Of a stretch of 64,000 nucleotides of DNA, positions 18,554 to 27,852 are shown piece after piece. The position numbers and the translations under genes were made by a program. The notes under the pieces were generated by a model. That model did not search any database and was not told the origin of the DNA. It saw only the letters and a program-made list of their open reading frames with translations. Origin of the DNA: an uncultured Bacteroides sp. (lineage in GTDB: Bacteria; Bacteroidota; Bacteroidia; Bacteroidales; Bacteroidaceae). Positions within the stretch are counted from its first letter, which is position 1, and each line of letters begins with the position of its first letter. Location: positions 4,039,946 through 4,103,945 of the forward strand of contig NZ_OY780936.1 of NCBI RefSeq assembly GCF_963675905.1, read 5' to 3'.

Positions 18554-20287
18554 TTATGATAGCTTATTAATCCATTCTGTAACAGTGTTGACAGACGGAT
18601 TGCTCAATTCCAGCTTATATTTTTTATTGATTCCACAGATATCCATTTGGAATTTTTGAGGATTCACGCCTTTCATATCTTCTACCAGATTGTATCCGGC
18701 TTTTTGGATTACAGGTACCCATTCTTCTGGCACACCTAATTCCATGTATTTAGTTGCGGGATCTTTTTTAATTGTTTTTTCCGGACGCATCTGAGGGAAG
18801 AACAAAACTTCCTGAATAGTGGTTTGTCCGGTCATCAACATAACCAAACGGTCCATACCTATACCCATACCAGAAGTAGGAGGCATACCATATTCCAAAG
18901 AGCGTACAAAGTCGTTATCAATAAACATTGCTTCGTCATCTCCCTTTTCGCTTAGTTTAAGCTGATCCTGGAAACGTCCAAGCTGATCAATTGGGTCGTT
19001 CAGCTCTGAGTATGCGTTACACAACTCTTTACCGTTAACCATCAATTCAAAACGTTCTGTCAGTTCAGGATTGTTGCGGTGACGCTTGCAAAGAGGTGAC
19101 ATCTCAATAGGGTAATCAGTGATGAATGTAGGCTGAATATAGTTGCCTTCACATTTTTCGCCGAATATTTCGTCGATGAGCTTTCCTTTACCCATTGTTT
19201 CATCTACTTCCACACCAATCTTAGCACATACTTCACGAAGTTCGTCTTCGCCCATGCCGTTAATATCAATACCTGTAAACTCTTTAATAGAGTCTATCAT
19301 GGTAATACGCTTGAATGGAGCTTTGAAACTAATTATGTTATCACCAACTTTCACTTCATGAGTACCGTTTACATCGAAACAGATCTTATCAAGCATCTTT
19401 TCAGTGAAATCCATCATCCAGTTGTAATCCTTGTAAGAAACGTATATTTCCATACAGGTAAACTCAGGATTGTGGGTGCGGTCCATACCTTCGTTACGGA
19501 AGTTCTTTGAGAACTCGTAAACTCCTTCGAAACCTCCTACGATAAGACGTTTCAGATAAAGTTCATTTGCGATACGAAGATATAAAGGTATATCTAGTGC
19601 ATTGTGATGCGTAATGAACGGACGTGCAGAAGCACCTCCGGGAATAGATTGTAGAACCGGAGTTTCTACCTCCATATAATCTTTCGTGTTAAAGTATTCA
19701 CGCATAGATGAATATACTTTATTACGTTTAATGAAAATATCTTTTACCCCTTCATTAACAACGAGGTCAACATAACGTTGACGATAGCGAAGTTCAGGAT
19801 CTTCAAAAGCATCATAAGCTACACCATCTTTGTATTTTACGATTGGAAGTGGCTTAATTGACTTGGAAAGAACTGTCAGCTTCTGAGCGTGAATACTGAT
19901 TTCGCCCATTTGAGTTCTGAAAACAAATCCTTCAATACCGATAAAGTCACCTAAATCGAGCAAGCGTTTGAAAACAGTGGTATACAATTCTTTATCTTCT
20001 CCCGGGCAAATGTCATCACGGGTGATGTAAACCTGGATTCTTCCTTTTGAATCTTGTAATTCAATAAAGGAAGCTTTTCCCATTACACGACGACTCATAA
20101 TACGACCAGCCACAGATACTTTTCGTGGCTCAACGTTTTCAACATCTACGAATTCCTGTTTTATATCGGTTGAGAATGCATTGGTTACGTACTCGGCTGC
20201 AGGGTATGGTTCAATGCCCATAGCACGCAGTTCATTCAGACTGTTTCGTCTGATTATTTCCTGTTCGCTTAGTTCTAATAGGTTCAT
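18554..20287 (-). CDS. lysS: Lysyl-tRNA synthetase, class II
   Basis: 577 residues when started at the Met before 'NLLELSEQEI' (20287); 36 in-frame residues upstream lack family similarity. An N-terminal OB-fold binds the anticodon ('VSVAGRIMSRRVMGKASF'). Class II motif 2 ('FRNEGMDRTHNPEFTCMEIY' region) and motif 3 ('GMGIGMDRLVMLM') complete the active site. A C-terminal extension (about the last 60 residues, 'VPEEWVPVIQKAGYNLVED') follows the catalytic core; its role is not evident. First gene of the lysS-gpsA-pgi run. Confidence 0.97.
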   Translation of the reverse strand: MNLLELSEQEIIRRNSLNELRAMGIEPYPAAEYVTNAFSTDIKQEFVDVENVEPRKVSVAGRIMSRRVMGKASFIELQDSKGRIQVYITRDDICPGEDKELYTTVFKRLLDLGDFIGIEGFVFRTQMGEISIHAQKLTVLSKSIKPLPIVKYKDGVAYDAFEDPELRYRQRYVDLVVNEGVKDIFIKRNKVYSSMREYFNTKDYMEVETPVLQSIPGGASARPFITHHNALDIPLYLRIANELYLKRLIVGGFEGVYEFSKNFRNEGMDRTHNPEFTCMEIYVSYKDYNWMMDFTEKMLDKICFDVNGTHEVKVGDNIISFKAPFKRITMIDSIKEFTGIDINGMGEDELREVCAKIGVEVDETMGKGKLIDEIFGEKCEGNYIQPTFITDYPIEMSPLCKRHRNNPELTERFELMVNGKELCNAYSELNDPIDQLGRFQDQLKLSEKGDDEAMFIDNDFVRSLEYGMPPTSGMGIGMDRLVMLMTGQTTIQEVLFFPQMRPEKTIKKDPATKYMELGVPEEWVPVIQKAGYNLVEDMKGVNPQKFQMDICGINKKYKLELSNPSVNTVTEWINKLS

Positions 20288-20315
20288 TTTACTACGTATT
20301 AACTCAAATTTGTGG

Positions 20316-20323
20316 CAAAAGTA
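20316..20323 (-). promoter_or_regulatory. -7 promoter box for lysS-gpsA-pgi
   Basis: CAAAAGTA reads TACTTTTG on the minus strand, an exact -7 element 29 nt before the lysS start. Confidence 0.5.
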
Positions 20324-20428
20324 CGAAACATTTCTCAGATAACGTAATGAAATCCCATCTAAATGATTGATTGTCGGGAGGTATAAGGCAGACAATCTTA
20401 ATTATTTGGCGAATGGATTGAGAATTCT

Positions 20429-20456
20429 TGTACAAAACAATTAATTCTTTTGTACA
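20429..20456. repeat. TGTACAAAA palindromic repeat
   Basis: TGTACAAAA (20429-20437) and TTTTGTACA (20448-20456) form an inverted repeat around CAATTAATTC. The same element occurs in several copies at 56814-56887, so it is a dispersed repeat of this genome. It lies between the lysS 5' end and the end of the dipeptidase gene. Confidence 0.75.
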
Positions 20457-20555
20457 GAACTTTAAGATTGTTAGATGTTAGTAGAAACAGTCTGTGCTCA
20501 TTGACTGAACACAACTTGATAATGTATATATCTCTTATTTCATAAACAAGAGGCT

Positions 20556-21917
20556 CTATTTTGAATATTCCATGTGGAATTCGGCAACAGCTTCAATTCC
20601 CTTGCGGAATATATCCAGAGAGAAACTTTCATTTGGAGAATGTATCGCATTGTCTTCAACTCCAAAGCCCATTAATATAGTTTTGATACCCAGAACTTCT
20701 TCAAAAGTAGAGATGATAGGGATGCTTCCTCCGCGACGAACGGCAAGCGGCTTCTTTCCGAATGCTATTTCAAAACCATTCTCGGCTGCACGATATGCGG
20801 GGTGGGAGATAGGGCATACATAACCCTGACCACCATGCATAGGAGTAACTTTTACTTTTACTGTTTCGGGAGCAGTTTGCTCTATGTAGTTCTTAAATAA
20901 CTCACTGATAGTATGATGATCCTGATGAGCAACCAGTCTGCAAGATACTTTTGCATAAGCTTTTGATGGCAAAACTGTTTTCGATCCTTCGCCGGTATAT
21001 CCGCCCCAGATGCCACATACATCGAATGATGGGCGACAACTGTTGCGTTCCAGTGTGGAATAGCCTGTTTCACCTGTCAGCTCTTTTACATCAATGGACT
21101 TTTTGTATTTTTCTTCGTCGAAAGGAATTTGTGCAATCATGTCTCTTTCGGCATCGGGCACAGCTTCCACATCATCATAAAAGTGAGGAATGGTAATCCG
21201 TCCGTTTTCGTCAATAACCTTACTCAACATCCCACAAAGAATATTGATTGGATTTGCCACAGCGCCACCAAAATGGCCTGAGTGAAGGTCGCGGTTGGGA
21301 CCGGTTACTTCTATTTCCCAGTAAGCCAATCCTCTCAAACCGGTTGTGAGCGATGGAAGATCAGCACCCAGCATGCTTGTGTCCGACACAAGAATTACGT
21401 CGGCTTTCAATAATTCTTTGTGATCTTTGCAAAACTGTTCCAGGCTTGGAGAGCCAATTTCTTCTTCACCCTCAAAAATAAACTTCACATTATTCTTGAG
21501 TAACTGATGGTTAACTAAATATTCGAAAGCTTTTACCTGAATAAACGCTTGTCCTTTATCATCATCTGCACCTCTGGCCCATATTTTCCCATCGCGTATC
21601 TCAGGTTCAAACGGATAGCTAGTCCACTTTTCCAGTGGTTCTGCAGGCATAACGTCGTAATGAGCATATACTAATACCGTTTTTGCATCAGGGCTCACAA
21701 TCTTTTCTCCGTAAACAATAGGGTTTCCCGAAGATGCCATAACTTGTGCTCTGTCTGCTCCTGCTTCCAGTAATAGTTCTTTCCACCTTTGTGCACATGC
21801 CAGCATATCATCTTTATGTTCCGGTAAAGCACTGACTGAAGGAATTCGTATTAAACTGAAAAGTTCATTCATCATTCTTTGCTCGTGCAAAGCGATGTAA
21901 GATTGTATATGTTTCAT
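20556..21917 (-). CDS. M20-family dipeptidase
   Basis: A 453-residue di-zinc peptidase. Metal ligands are visible in 'LVYAHYDVMPAEP' (His), 'WARGADDDKGQ' (Asp), 'FEGEEEIGSPSL' (Glu-Glu) and 'LVSDTSM' (Asp), with the dimerisation-domain motif 'LHSGHFGGAVANP'. This is the CNDP/carnosinase-like branch that hydrolyses dipeptides in the cytosol. No signal peptide is seen. It begins 23 nt after aroC on the same strand and is probably in the same transcript. Confidence 0.9.
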   Translation of the reverse strand: MKHIQSYIALHEQRMMNELFSLIRIPSVSALPEHKDDMLACAQRWKELLLEAGADRAQVMASSGNPIVYGEKIVSPDAKTVLVYAHYDVMPAEPLEKWTSYPFEPEIRDGKIWARGADDDKGQAFIQVKAFEYLVNHQLLKNNVKFIFEGEEEIGSPSLEQFCKDHKELLKADVILVSDTSMLGADLPSLTTGLRGLAYWEIEVTGPNRDLHSGHFGGAVANPINILCGMLSKVIDENGRITIPHFYDDVEAVPDAERDMIAQIPFDEEKYKKSIDVKELTGETGYSTLERNSCRPSFDVCGIWGGYTGEGSKTVLPSKAYAKVSCRLVAHQDHHTISELFKNYIEQTAPETVKVKVTPMHGGQGYVCPISHPAYRAAENGFEIAFGKKPLAVRRGGSIPIISTFEEVLGIKTILMGFGVEDNAIHSPNESFSLDIFRKGIEAVAEFHMEYSK

Positions 21918-21940
21918 TATAGAATTATGCCTTATATATA

Positions 21941-23017
21941 CTAAAGTTGAGTCGTTTTGTCAATCAGATAATAATCAAGAATTGTCATTGCCGCCATAGC
22001 TTCCACAATAGGTACAGCACGAGGCAGAACGCATGGATCGTGTCTTCCTTTGGCTTTCATCGTAGTGTCAACTCCATCAATGTTAACAGTATGCTGTTCC
22101 ATCAGAATGGTAGCAACCGGTTTGAAAGCAACGCGGAAATAGATATCCTCTCCATTGCTTATTCCTCCCTGAACACCACCGGAATGATTTGTTCTGGTTT
22201 CAATTACGCCGTCGTGGTTATAGAATACATCGTTTTGTTCAGACCCTTTTTGCTTTAATCCTTTAAAACCGTCACCATATTCAAAAGCTTTTGCTGCATT
22301 AATGCTCATCATTGCATTTCCAAGCACTGCATGTAACTTTCCGAAAACCGGTTGTCCAAGACCAATAGGACATCCTTTTATTACGCAAGTTACTACTCCG
22401 CCTATGGTATCTCCTTCTTCTTTTATTTTAGCGATATAGTCAACCATCTCTTTTGCCTTTTCCAGATCAGGGCAACGAGCTGGTGTTTCTTCTATTTTTG
22501 AGAAGTCATACTTGCTATAATCATCATCCAGGCGAATATGTCCTACTTGTGATGTGTAAGCAGTGATGCTTATTCCAATCTGATGTAATGCAAGTTTAGC
22601 TAATGCGCCTGCCACCACACGGGATATTGTTTCACGGGCAGAAGAACGGCCACCACCACGATAGTCGCGAATTCCATATTTTAGCTGATAAGTATAATCA
22701 GCATGCGATGGACGAAATATATTTTTTATGTTTTCGTAATCTTTTGATTGCTGGTTTTTATTCCAAACAATAAAGCCGATAGGACTCCCCGTGGACTTTC
22801 CCTGAAAGATACCCGATAAAAACTCAACTTTATCTGATTCATCACGGTCGGTCGTAATCTTTGATTGTCCGGGTCTACGTCTGTCTAGTTCTTTTTGAAC
22901 AAAGTCCAGATCAATTTTAATTCCTGACGGAAAGCCGTCAATAACTCCGCCAATTCCTTTACCATGAGATTCGCCGAAGCTGCTTAATCTGAAAATATTG
23001 CCGAATGAGTTGAACAT
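21941..23017 (-). CDS. aroC: Chorismate synthase
   Basis: A 358-residue cytosolic enzyme that makes chorismate from EPSP with reduced FMN, the last step of the shikimate pathway. Signatures: '[16 protein letters not shown]' at the N-terminus, '[10 protein letters not shown]', '[20 protein letters not shown]' and '[13 protein letters not shown]', and the C-terminal '[19 protein letters not shown]'. The length is normal. First gene of a pair with the dipeptidase. Confidence 0.98.
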   Translation of the reverse strand: MFNSFGNIFRLSSFGESHGKGIGGVIDGFPSGIKIDLDFVQKELDRRRPGQSKITTDRDESDKVEFLSGIFQGKSTGSPIGFIVWNKNQQSKDYENIKNIFRPSHADYTYQLKYGIRDYRGGGRSSARETISRVVAGALAKLALHQIGISITAYTSQVGHIRLDDDYSKYDFSKIEETPARCPDLEKAKEMVDYIAKIKEEGDTIGGVVTCVIKGCPIGLGQPVFGKLHAVLGNAMMSINAAKAFEYGDGFKGLKQKGSEQNDVFYNHDGVIETRTNHSGGVQGGISNGEDIYFRVAFKPVATILMEQHTVNIDGVDTTMKAKGRHDPCVLPRAVPIVEAMAAMTILDYYLIDKTTQL

Positions 23018-23043
23018 AGCTTAATATATTTAGTTTGTTATGG

Positions 23044-23075
23044 CAAATATAATTAATATTTCTTTAATATTACAA
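23044..23075 (-). promoter_or_regulatory. Promoter of aroC
   Basis: On the minus strand TATATTTG (complement of 23044-23051) has a TTG (complement of 23073-23075) at a 21-nt spacing, matching -7 and part of -33. It precedes the aroC start by about 27 nt. Confidence 0.5.
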
Positions 23076-23424
23076 TAAAAACACCTATTAATCCGAAAGG
23101 TTTTACAATAAATTGCATTATTTTTTCTCTTTCTTATTCTTTTATAAATTAGGTTGTATCTGATTATATAATAGATGCTTTCAGTCTTTCTTTATCACTT
23201 AAGAAGTTTGAAATATGAATAAGACTTGAAAATCAATAATATAGCAATATCTCTACTAATAATATAAAACCATTAACGCACTTGTAGCTTATATATTCCT
23301 GGTTTTGCTGACTAATTTTATAAATATGAAACAAATTATCCCCTTTTTTAAAACATTATATATATAAGTCTTAAAAATATATCCCATACTTTTGTTTCTC
23401 TTTGATTAACTTAAAATATTAACA
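23076..23424 (+). promoter_or_regulatory. GH31 upstream region with a -7 box
   Basis: TACTTTTG at 23387-23394 matches the -7 consensus, 31 nt before the GH31 ATG; no clear -33 TTTG is at the right distance. The rest of this AT-rich spacer shows no gene or repeat. Confidence 0.5.
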
Positions 23425-25827
23425 ATGAACAAATACATATCAGTTGGGGTGATAGCCCTGTTTTTTATGCTGTTATCTTCATCGGTTTCGGTTGCACAAC
23501 TTCATATAAATGGCGGTTCCTCTTACCTGATGAATCAGGCGAAGGATGTAAGTACAGATTTCGGCGATTTTACAAACATATTCTTTTTTGCAGATAAGCT
23601 TTCAAACTTTGATCCTGTATCGGCAACGGGGAAAATTGAATGGAAACGAAACACGTTGTATGCCCGTCAGGCATTTAATACAAATACAGTTTTACCCCAA
23701 AATCTTCGGATGCTCGATTTTCCTGAAACAGCTTACGATAATAATCCGCAGTTAAAGTTTTCTGTTGAATTTGTAACTCCACGCACATTGCGTATACGCA
23801 TGCTTACTACTCCGGTTGAACAGAAAGAAGCGGAGTCTGTAATGTTGGTGAAAACTCCCGGAAAAGATAATAGCTGGAAGTATTCGGCCTTAAAAGGAGG
23901 GCATCTTTATAAAAGTGTTTATGGTTCTATATTAATTGAAGAGAATCCATGGCGAATAATATTAAAAGATGCTGCCGGTAAACAATTAACAGATACCTGG
24001 CGCTGGAAAGACAATGATTCTACTCAGGTGAAAAATCTGCCTTTTAATTTTATAAAACGAGGAAGTGATAACTCACGTAGCATAAATCCTGTGTTTACAC
24101 TTTCTCCCGGAGAAAAGATTGTGGGCTGTGGCGAATCGTTTACCTCCCTGAATAAAGTAGGGCAGAAGGTAAATCTTTTTGTAACAGATCCTCAAGGTCC
24201 GGAAACAGATCAGATGTACAAACCGATACCTTTCTTTATGAGTAACCGTGGCTACGGAATGTTTATGAATACTTCCGCTCCGGTAACCTGTGATTTCGGT
24301 GCTACTTATACTGGTATAAATAAATTGTTTATGGCCGATGAGGCTTTAGATTTATTTGTATTCTTTGGTGAACCGAAATATATTCTTGACGAATATACTA
24401 ATCTTACAGGAAAATCGCCGATGCCTCCACTGTGGAGCTTTGGAACATGGATGAGCCGCATTACTTATTTCAGTGAAGCTGAGGGTTATGATGTTGCAAA
24501 GAATCTGAGAAAATATAAAATTCCTGCTGATGTAATCCATTTCGATACGGGATGGTTTGAAACCGATTGGCAATGCGATTATCAGTTTGCTCCCAGTCGT
24601 TTCAGTAATCCTGAGAAAATGATTAAAGATCTCAGGGAAGATGGGTTTCATATATCACTTTGGCAGCTGACTTACTTCACACCTAAAAATAAATATTTCA
24701 CTGAAATTGTTGATAAAGGTATGAACGTAAAGAATGCTAATGGCGGAATGCCGTATGAAGATGCGGTGCTCGACTTCTCCAACCCGCAGACTGTTGCCTG
24801 GTATCAAGATAAGTTGGCAGGATTACTGAAGATGGGTGTTGGTGCGATTAAAGTGGATTTTGGAGAAGCGGCACCGTTAAACGGCTTTTATGCATCGGGC
24901 AAAGGAGGACTTTATGAACATAATCTTTATCCTCTGAGATATAATAAGGCGGTGGCCGATGTTACCGCTAAAGTTAACAATGAACATATAATCTGGGCAC
25001 GTAGTGCATGGGCGGGTTCTCAACGTTATCCTATCCATTGGGGCGGTGATGCTGCAAATACAGATATTGGTATGCAGGGAACCCTTCGCGGTGGACTTTC
25101 TTTGGGACTAAGCGGATTTTCTTTCTGGAGTCATGATATAGGAGGATTTGTACAAAAATCGCCCGAAGAACTTTATCGCCGTTGGTTGCCATTTGGATTC
25201 CTTACTTCGCATAGTCGGGCTCACGGTGCGCCACCTAAAGAACCTTGGTTATATAACGAATCTTTCCTAAAAGCTTTCCGTGAATCGGCCGAGATGAAAT
25301 ACAAACTAATGCCTTATGTTTATGCTCAGGCAAAGAATTGTACGGAGAAAGGTTTACCAATGGTGCGCGCATTGTTTGTGGAATACCCCGATGATCCGGG
25401 AGCTTGGTTGGTAGAAGATCAATATATGTTTGGGAATGATATAATGGTAGCTCCGTTGATGGAAAACGGTTCTCAAAGAAACGTTTATCTTCCAGCAGGG
25501 AAATGGATAGATTATCAATCGGGGAAGATTTATCAGAGTGGATGGAATAAAATCTCAGTCGGGCATATCCCTGCTGTAATTCTGGTTCGTGATGGTTCGG
25601 TAATTCCGCACATTGCTCTTGCGCAATCTACTGATAAAATGGACTGGTTAAAGCTTGAATTATCAGTCTATTCGTCTGACGTAAAGCAAGCTAAAGGCTT
25701 ACTATGTATTCCTGCCGAAAATGTACTTAAAGAAGTAATACTCACAAACGAAGGAAGTAAATGGGTGATGAAAGATAATCCTTATCAGGGGAAAATAAAA
25801 TTGACTGTTAATAGTGTAATAAAATAA
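23425..25827 (+). CDS. GH31 glycoside hydrolase, alpha-xylosidase-like
   Basis: An 800-residue exported enzyme with a signal peptide (about 1-25). An N-terminal beta-sandwich precedes the (beta/alpha)8 domain, which starts near 'PMPPLWSFGTWMSR'. The catalytic nucleophile is the Asp of 'IKVDFGEAAP' and the acid/base the Asp of 'HWGGDAANT'. The following 'RGGLSLGLSGFSFWSHDIGG' and 'PFGFLTSHSRAHG' are the pattern of YicI-type alpha-xylosidases rather than classic alpha-glucosidases. It probably trims alpha-linked xylose from xyloglucan-type oligosaccharides in the periplasm. It is a lone gene with its own terminator. Confidence 0.88.
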   Translation: MNKYISVGVIALFFMLLSSSVSVAQLHINGGSSYLMNQAKDVSTDFGDFTNIFFFADKLSNFDPVSATGKIEWKRNTLYARQAFNTNTVLPQNLRMLDFPETAYDNNPQLKFSVEFVTPRTLRIRMLTTPVEQKEAESVMLVKTPGKDNSWKYSALKGGHLYKSVYGSILIEENPWRIILKDAAGKQLTDTWRWKDNDSTQVKNLPFNFIKRGSDNSRSINPVFTLSPGEKIVGCGESFTSLNKVGQKVNLFVTDPQGPETDQMYKPIPFFMSNRGYGMFMNTSAPVTCDFGATYTGINKLFMADEALDLFVFFGEPKYILDEYTNLTGKSPMPPLWSFGTWMSRITYFSEAEGYDVAKNLRKYKIPADVIHFDTGWFETDWQCDYQFAPSRFSNPEKMIKDLREDGFHISLWQLTYFTPKNKYFTEIVDKGMNVKNANGGMPYEDAVLDFSNPQTVAWYQDKLAGLLKMGVGAIKVDFGEAAPLNGFYASGKGGLYEHNLYPLRYNKAVADVTAKVNNEHIIWARSAWAGSQRYPIHWGGDAANTDIGMQGTLRGGLSLGLSGFSFWSHDIGGFVQKSPEELYRRWLPFGFLTSHSRAHGAPPKEPWLYNESFLKAFRESAEMKYKLMPYVYAQAKNCTEKGLPMVRALFVEYPDDPGAWLVEDQYMFGNDIMVAPLMENGSQRNVYLPAGKWIDYQSGKIYQSGWNKISVGHIPAVILVRDGSVIPHIALAQSTDKMDWLKLELSVYSSDVKQAKGLLCIPAENVLKEVILTNEGSKWVMKDNPYQGKIKLTVNSVIK

Positions 25828-25869
25828 TTGATTCAGTAAAGCGGGTTTGTTTGGTTAGGTTTTCAGATT

Positions 25870-25909
25870 AAAGGGTGGTTGGCTTACTTGTAGCTTATCA
25901 TCCTTTTTT
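25870..25909 (+). terminator. Terminator of the GH31 gene
   Basis: AAAGGGTGGT (25870-25879) pairs with ATCATCCTTT (25897-25906) with two G-U pairs, followed by a run of six T. Confidence 0.65.
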
Positions 25910-25916
25910 ATAGCGC

Positions 25917-26120
25917 GCCGTGCATGATTATATTGAAGGGGTTTAAGATGGTTCGTTTGTTTACAATGACGATGGTTCTAGGATTAAGATGGTACTAAAA
26001 AGCATAGCACCAGTGAATTACGTTGTTATTATTGGGTGGGATAATACGAATTGGATGAAGAAGTTGCAGGAACAAAAGAAAAACTGTATATTGGCAACAA
26101 TTATTACTCTCCCAATTAAT
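25917..26120 (+). pseudogene. Decayed RHS/YD-repeat core fragment
   Basis: No open frame, but pieces in two frames read as an RHS-core protein. From 25947 one frame gives 'DGSFVYNDDGSRIKMVLK', preceded by an in-frame stop. The next frame gives 'YELDEEVAGTKEKLYIGNN' followed by 'YYSPN' and a stop. The order 'YN.DG.RIKM', then 'YE', then 'GTKEKLYIG..YY' is that of RHS repeat-associated proteins of Bacteroides. At least one frameshift and two stops show it is dead. It directly precedes three small genes, one an Imm27 homologue, which suits the remains of a polymorphic toxin locus. Confidence 0.6.
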
Positions 26121-26158
26121 AACACTTCAACTAAAGTTGCACCTTAAATAATAATTTT

Positions 26159-26839
26159 ATGAGCATACCAATAAGTATCAAGAAGAAAGTTTCACAAGAT
26201 TGGCTAGAAGCTTATCCCGAACTTTCGCCTTACAAGGTTAACAAACTATATAAAGTTGTAGGACCTTTTATTTGGGGGATTGAGTTGATTACCTTACCTT
26301 ACCAAAGTAGGGAGTATAGGCCACATTTTGTTGGTTATTCTCTGTGGGGTAACAATGAGGAAGAGTGTATGCTTGGTCCTTTATTTATGCAAGAAATATC
26401 GAATAAAAAAGGGCGACAATTTAATATTCCTTTTTCAGACTATGATTCTAAAAATGCAGAAGCGATTGAATGTACAAAGAATCAAATAAAAACATCCTTT
26501 GATAAGATTGTTCTAATCAAGGATTTATTGCAAGTAATCAATAATTTATTTTCAAGTTCATATAGTATTCTAGACCATATGAGTGTATATAAAACAAAAT
26601 TTTATTTTGCGTTATATATTGGAGACTTAAACTTGATAAATGAAACGTTGAAAGAAATAATAAATGTAAGTTCGGATTGGAGTCCTAATATTTTTAAATT
26701 CAGATATGGAACTCGGGAACAGTTTATTGAAAAACTGCAAAATGATATTATTAATCGTGAATCATTTTTGAATCTGATAAAATTGAATCAAGGTAGTAAT
26801 AAGTTTAAAAAACTAAAGATCAGTGATTTGGAGGATTAA
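26159..26839 (+). CDS. Unknown protein, possible immunity protein
   Basis: A 226-residue soluble-looking protein with no signal peptide or membrane segment. The N-terminal half is rich in Tyr, Pro and Trp ('YKVVGPFIWGIELITLPY'); the C-terminal half is helical and Lys-rich. I do not recognise the family. It starts 39 nt after the RHS remnant and ends 4 nt before the next gene, so it belongs to a three-gene run ending in Imm27. Position and lack of export signal make an immunity role for a lost toxin plausible, but that is inference. Confidence 0.6.
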   Translation: MSIPISIKKKVSQDWLEAYPELSPYKVNKLYKVVGPFIWGIELITLPYQSREYRPHFVGYSLWGNNEEECMLGPLFMQEISNKKGRQFNIPFSDYDSKNAEAIECTKNQIKTSFDKIVLIKDLLQVINNLFSSSYSILDHMSVYKTKFYFALYIGDLNLINETLKEIINVSSDWSPNIFKFRYGTREQFIEKLQNDIINRESFLNLIKLNQGSNKFKKLKISDLED

Positions 26840-26843
26840 AATT

Positions 26844-27263
26844 ATGAAAAAGAAACTATGGTTTATAGGAATACTATTAATGTCTATTTTTATTTCATCA
26901 TCAAAATGTAGCGGTGATGATGAAGGACACAAGTATATTACTTTTGTAAATAATTCAACTAATGACATTAGAATTCAGGAAAGATGGCAAATACATATAG
27001 AATTATCGGATACAATACTAGATAGTAAAGTTGTTCCTCCATTGCTTATTGCAAATAAATCTTCTCATGATTTCAAGTCTTTAAATTCTTCTTGGGAAGT
27101 TGATTTTAATGCAATTCCTTTCGTACAGTATTTTATTATTGATGAAAATGTTTATACTAGTACCCCTTGGGATAGTATTTGTAAATACAATAAGGTAATG
27201 AAGCGTTATCAATTCACCAAAGAAGAATTGGAACGAATGAATTGGACGGTGACATATCCTTAA
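26844..27263 (+). CDS. Small exported or lipid-anchored protein
   Basis: About 139 residues, starting at ATG 26844 with a GGAGG sequence 9 nt before it, which is notable because such sites are scarce in this group. The N-terminus 'KKKLWFIGILLMSIFISSS' is a signal sequence, and the Cys residues in 'SKCSGDDE' could be lipid-anchored though the residue before the first Cys (Lys) is unusual. The mature part begins 'KYITFVNNSTNDIRIQ', a beta-rich domain. I associate such small lipoproteins with RHS-type loci in Bacteroides, but the function is unknown. It sits between the unknown gene and Imm27. Confidence 0.65.
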   Translation: MKKKLWFIGILLMSIFISSSKCSGDDEGHKYITFVNNSTNDIRIQERWQIHIELSDTILDSKVVPPLLIANKSSHDFKSLNSSWEVDFNAIPFVQYFIIDENVYTSTPWDSICKYNKVMKRYQFTKEELERMNWTVTYP

Positions 27264-27311
27264 TTTGGTGCAAGAATATTTCGCGTAATATTTAAAATAT
27301 TTTAATTAAAA

Positions 27312-27599
27312 ATGGAAATCAAACCAAATGAGACTATTATCGAAAGTGATCTGGATATTCTTGGATCAAAAGAAGAGGCTTGGAAAGCATCAATGAGGAT
27401 TCACTATCTTACTGATAACTATTTGATAAAGAAAGCTACAACAAATGGAGGATGGGATATATTATATCAAGATCCAACTGACCTGCGTTATTGGGAATTA
27501 ACAGCCCCAAAAGGGGAGTATCATGGATCTGGTCCGTTAAGATTAAGCTATGTGTCTAATCAAGATGCTATTTTAAAATACAATTTAGATAAATTATAA
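27312..27599 (+). CDS. Imm27-family immunity protein
   Basis: A 95-residue cytosolic-looking protein. 'GGWDILYQDPTDLRYWEL' followed by 'PKGEYHGSGPLRLSYVS' and a final 'ILKYNL' is the pattern of the Imm27 family (sGWe.LY.DP.D.RYWEL..P..E.HG.GP..L). Such proteins neutralise toxin domains carried at the C-terminus of RHS and related polymorphic toxins. No intact toxin gene is near; only an RHS remnant 1.2 kb upstream. It ends before a strong terminator that closes the three-gene run. Confidence 0.75.
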   Translation: MEIKPNETIIESDLDILGSKEEAWKASMRIHYLTDNYLIKKATTNGGWDILYQDPTDLRYWELTAPKGEYHGSGPLRLSYVSNQDAILKYNLDKL

Positions 27600-27638
27600 G
27601 TGGTTATGTAATAAGACCTTGGTTGAATCAATTAATTT

Positions 27639-27673
27639 CCGGTGCAATATTTAAGTTGCACCGGATTTTTTAT
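27639..27673 (+). terminator. Terminator after Imm27
   Basis: CCGGTGCAA (27639-27647) and TTGCACCGG (27656-27664) form a perfect 9-bp stem with an 8-nt loop, followed by ATTTTTTATTT. Confidence 0.9.
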
Positions 27674-27852
27674 TTGGCATCATATGTATTGTTAACTGAC
27701 GCCTTGGTTTACTTTTAAACAGCCATCCTTTTTTTATCATTAGTCAAACTCTAACGAAAAAACAAAATTCTATCTGCCACCTGTCACTAAACAGGATTTA
27801 ATGTGCTGTAAATTAATAGACTAATTTGGTGGGAGATAAACTTTGTATACAA

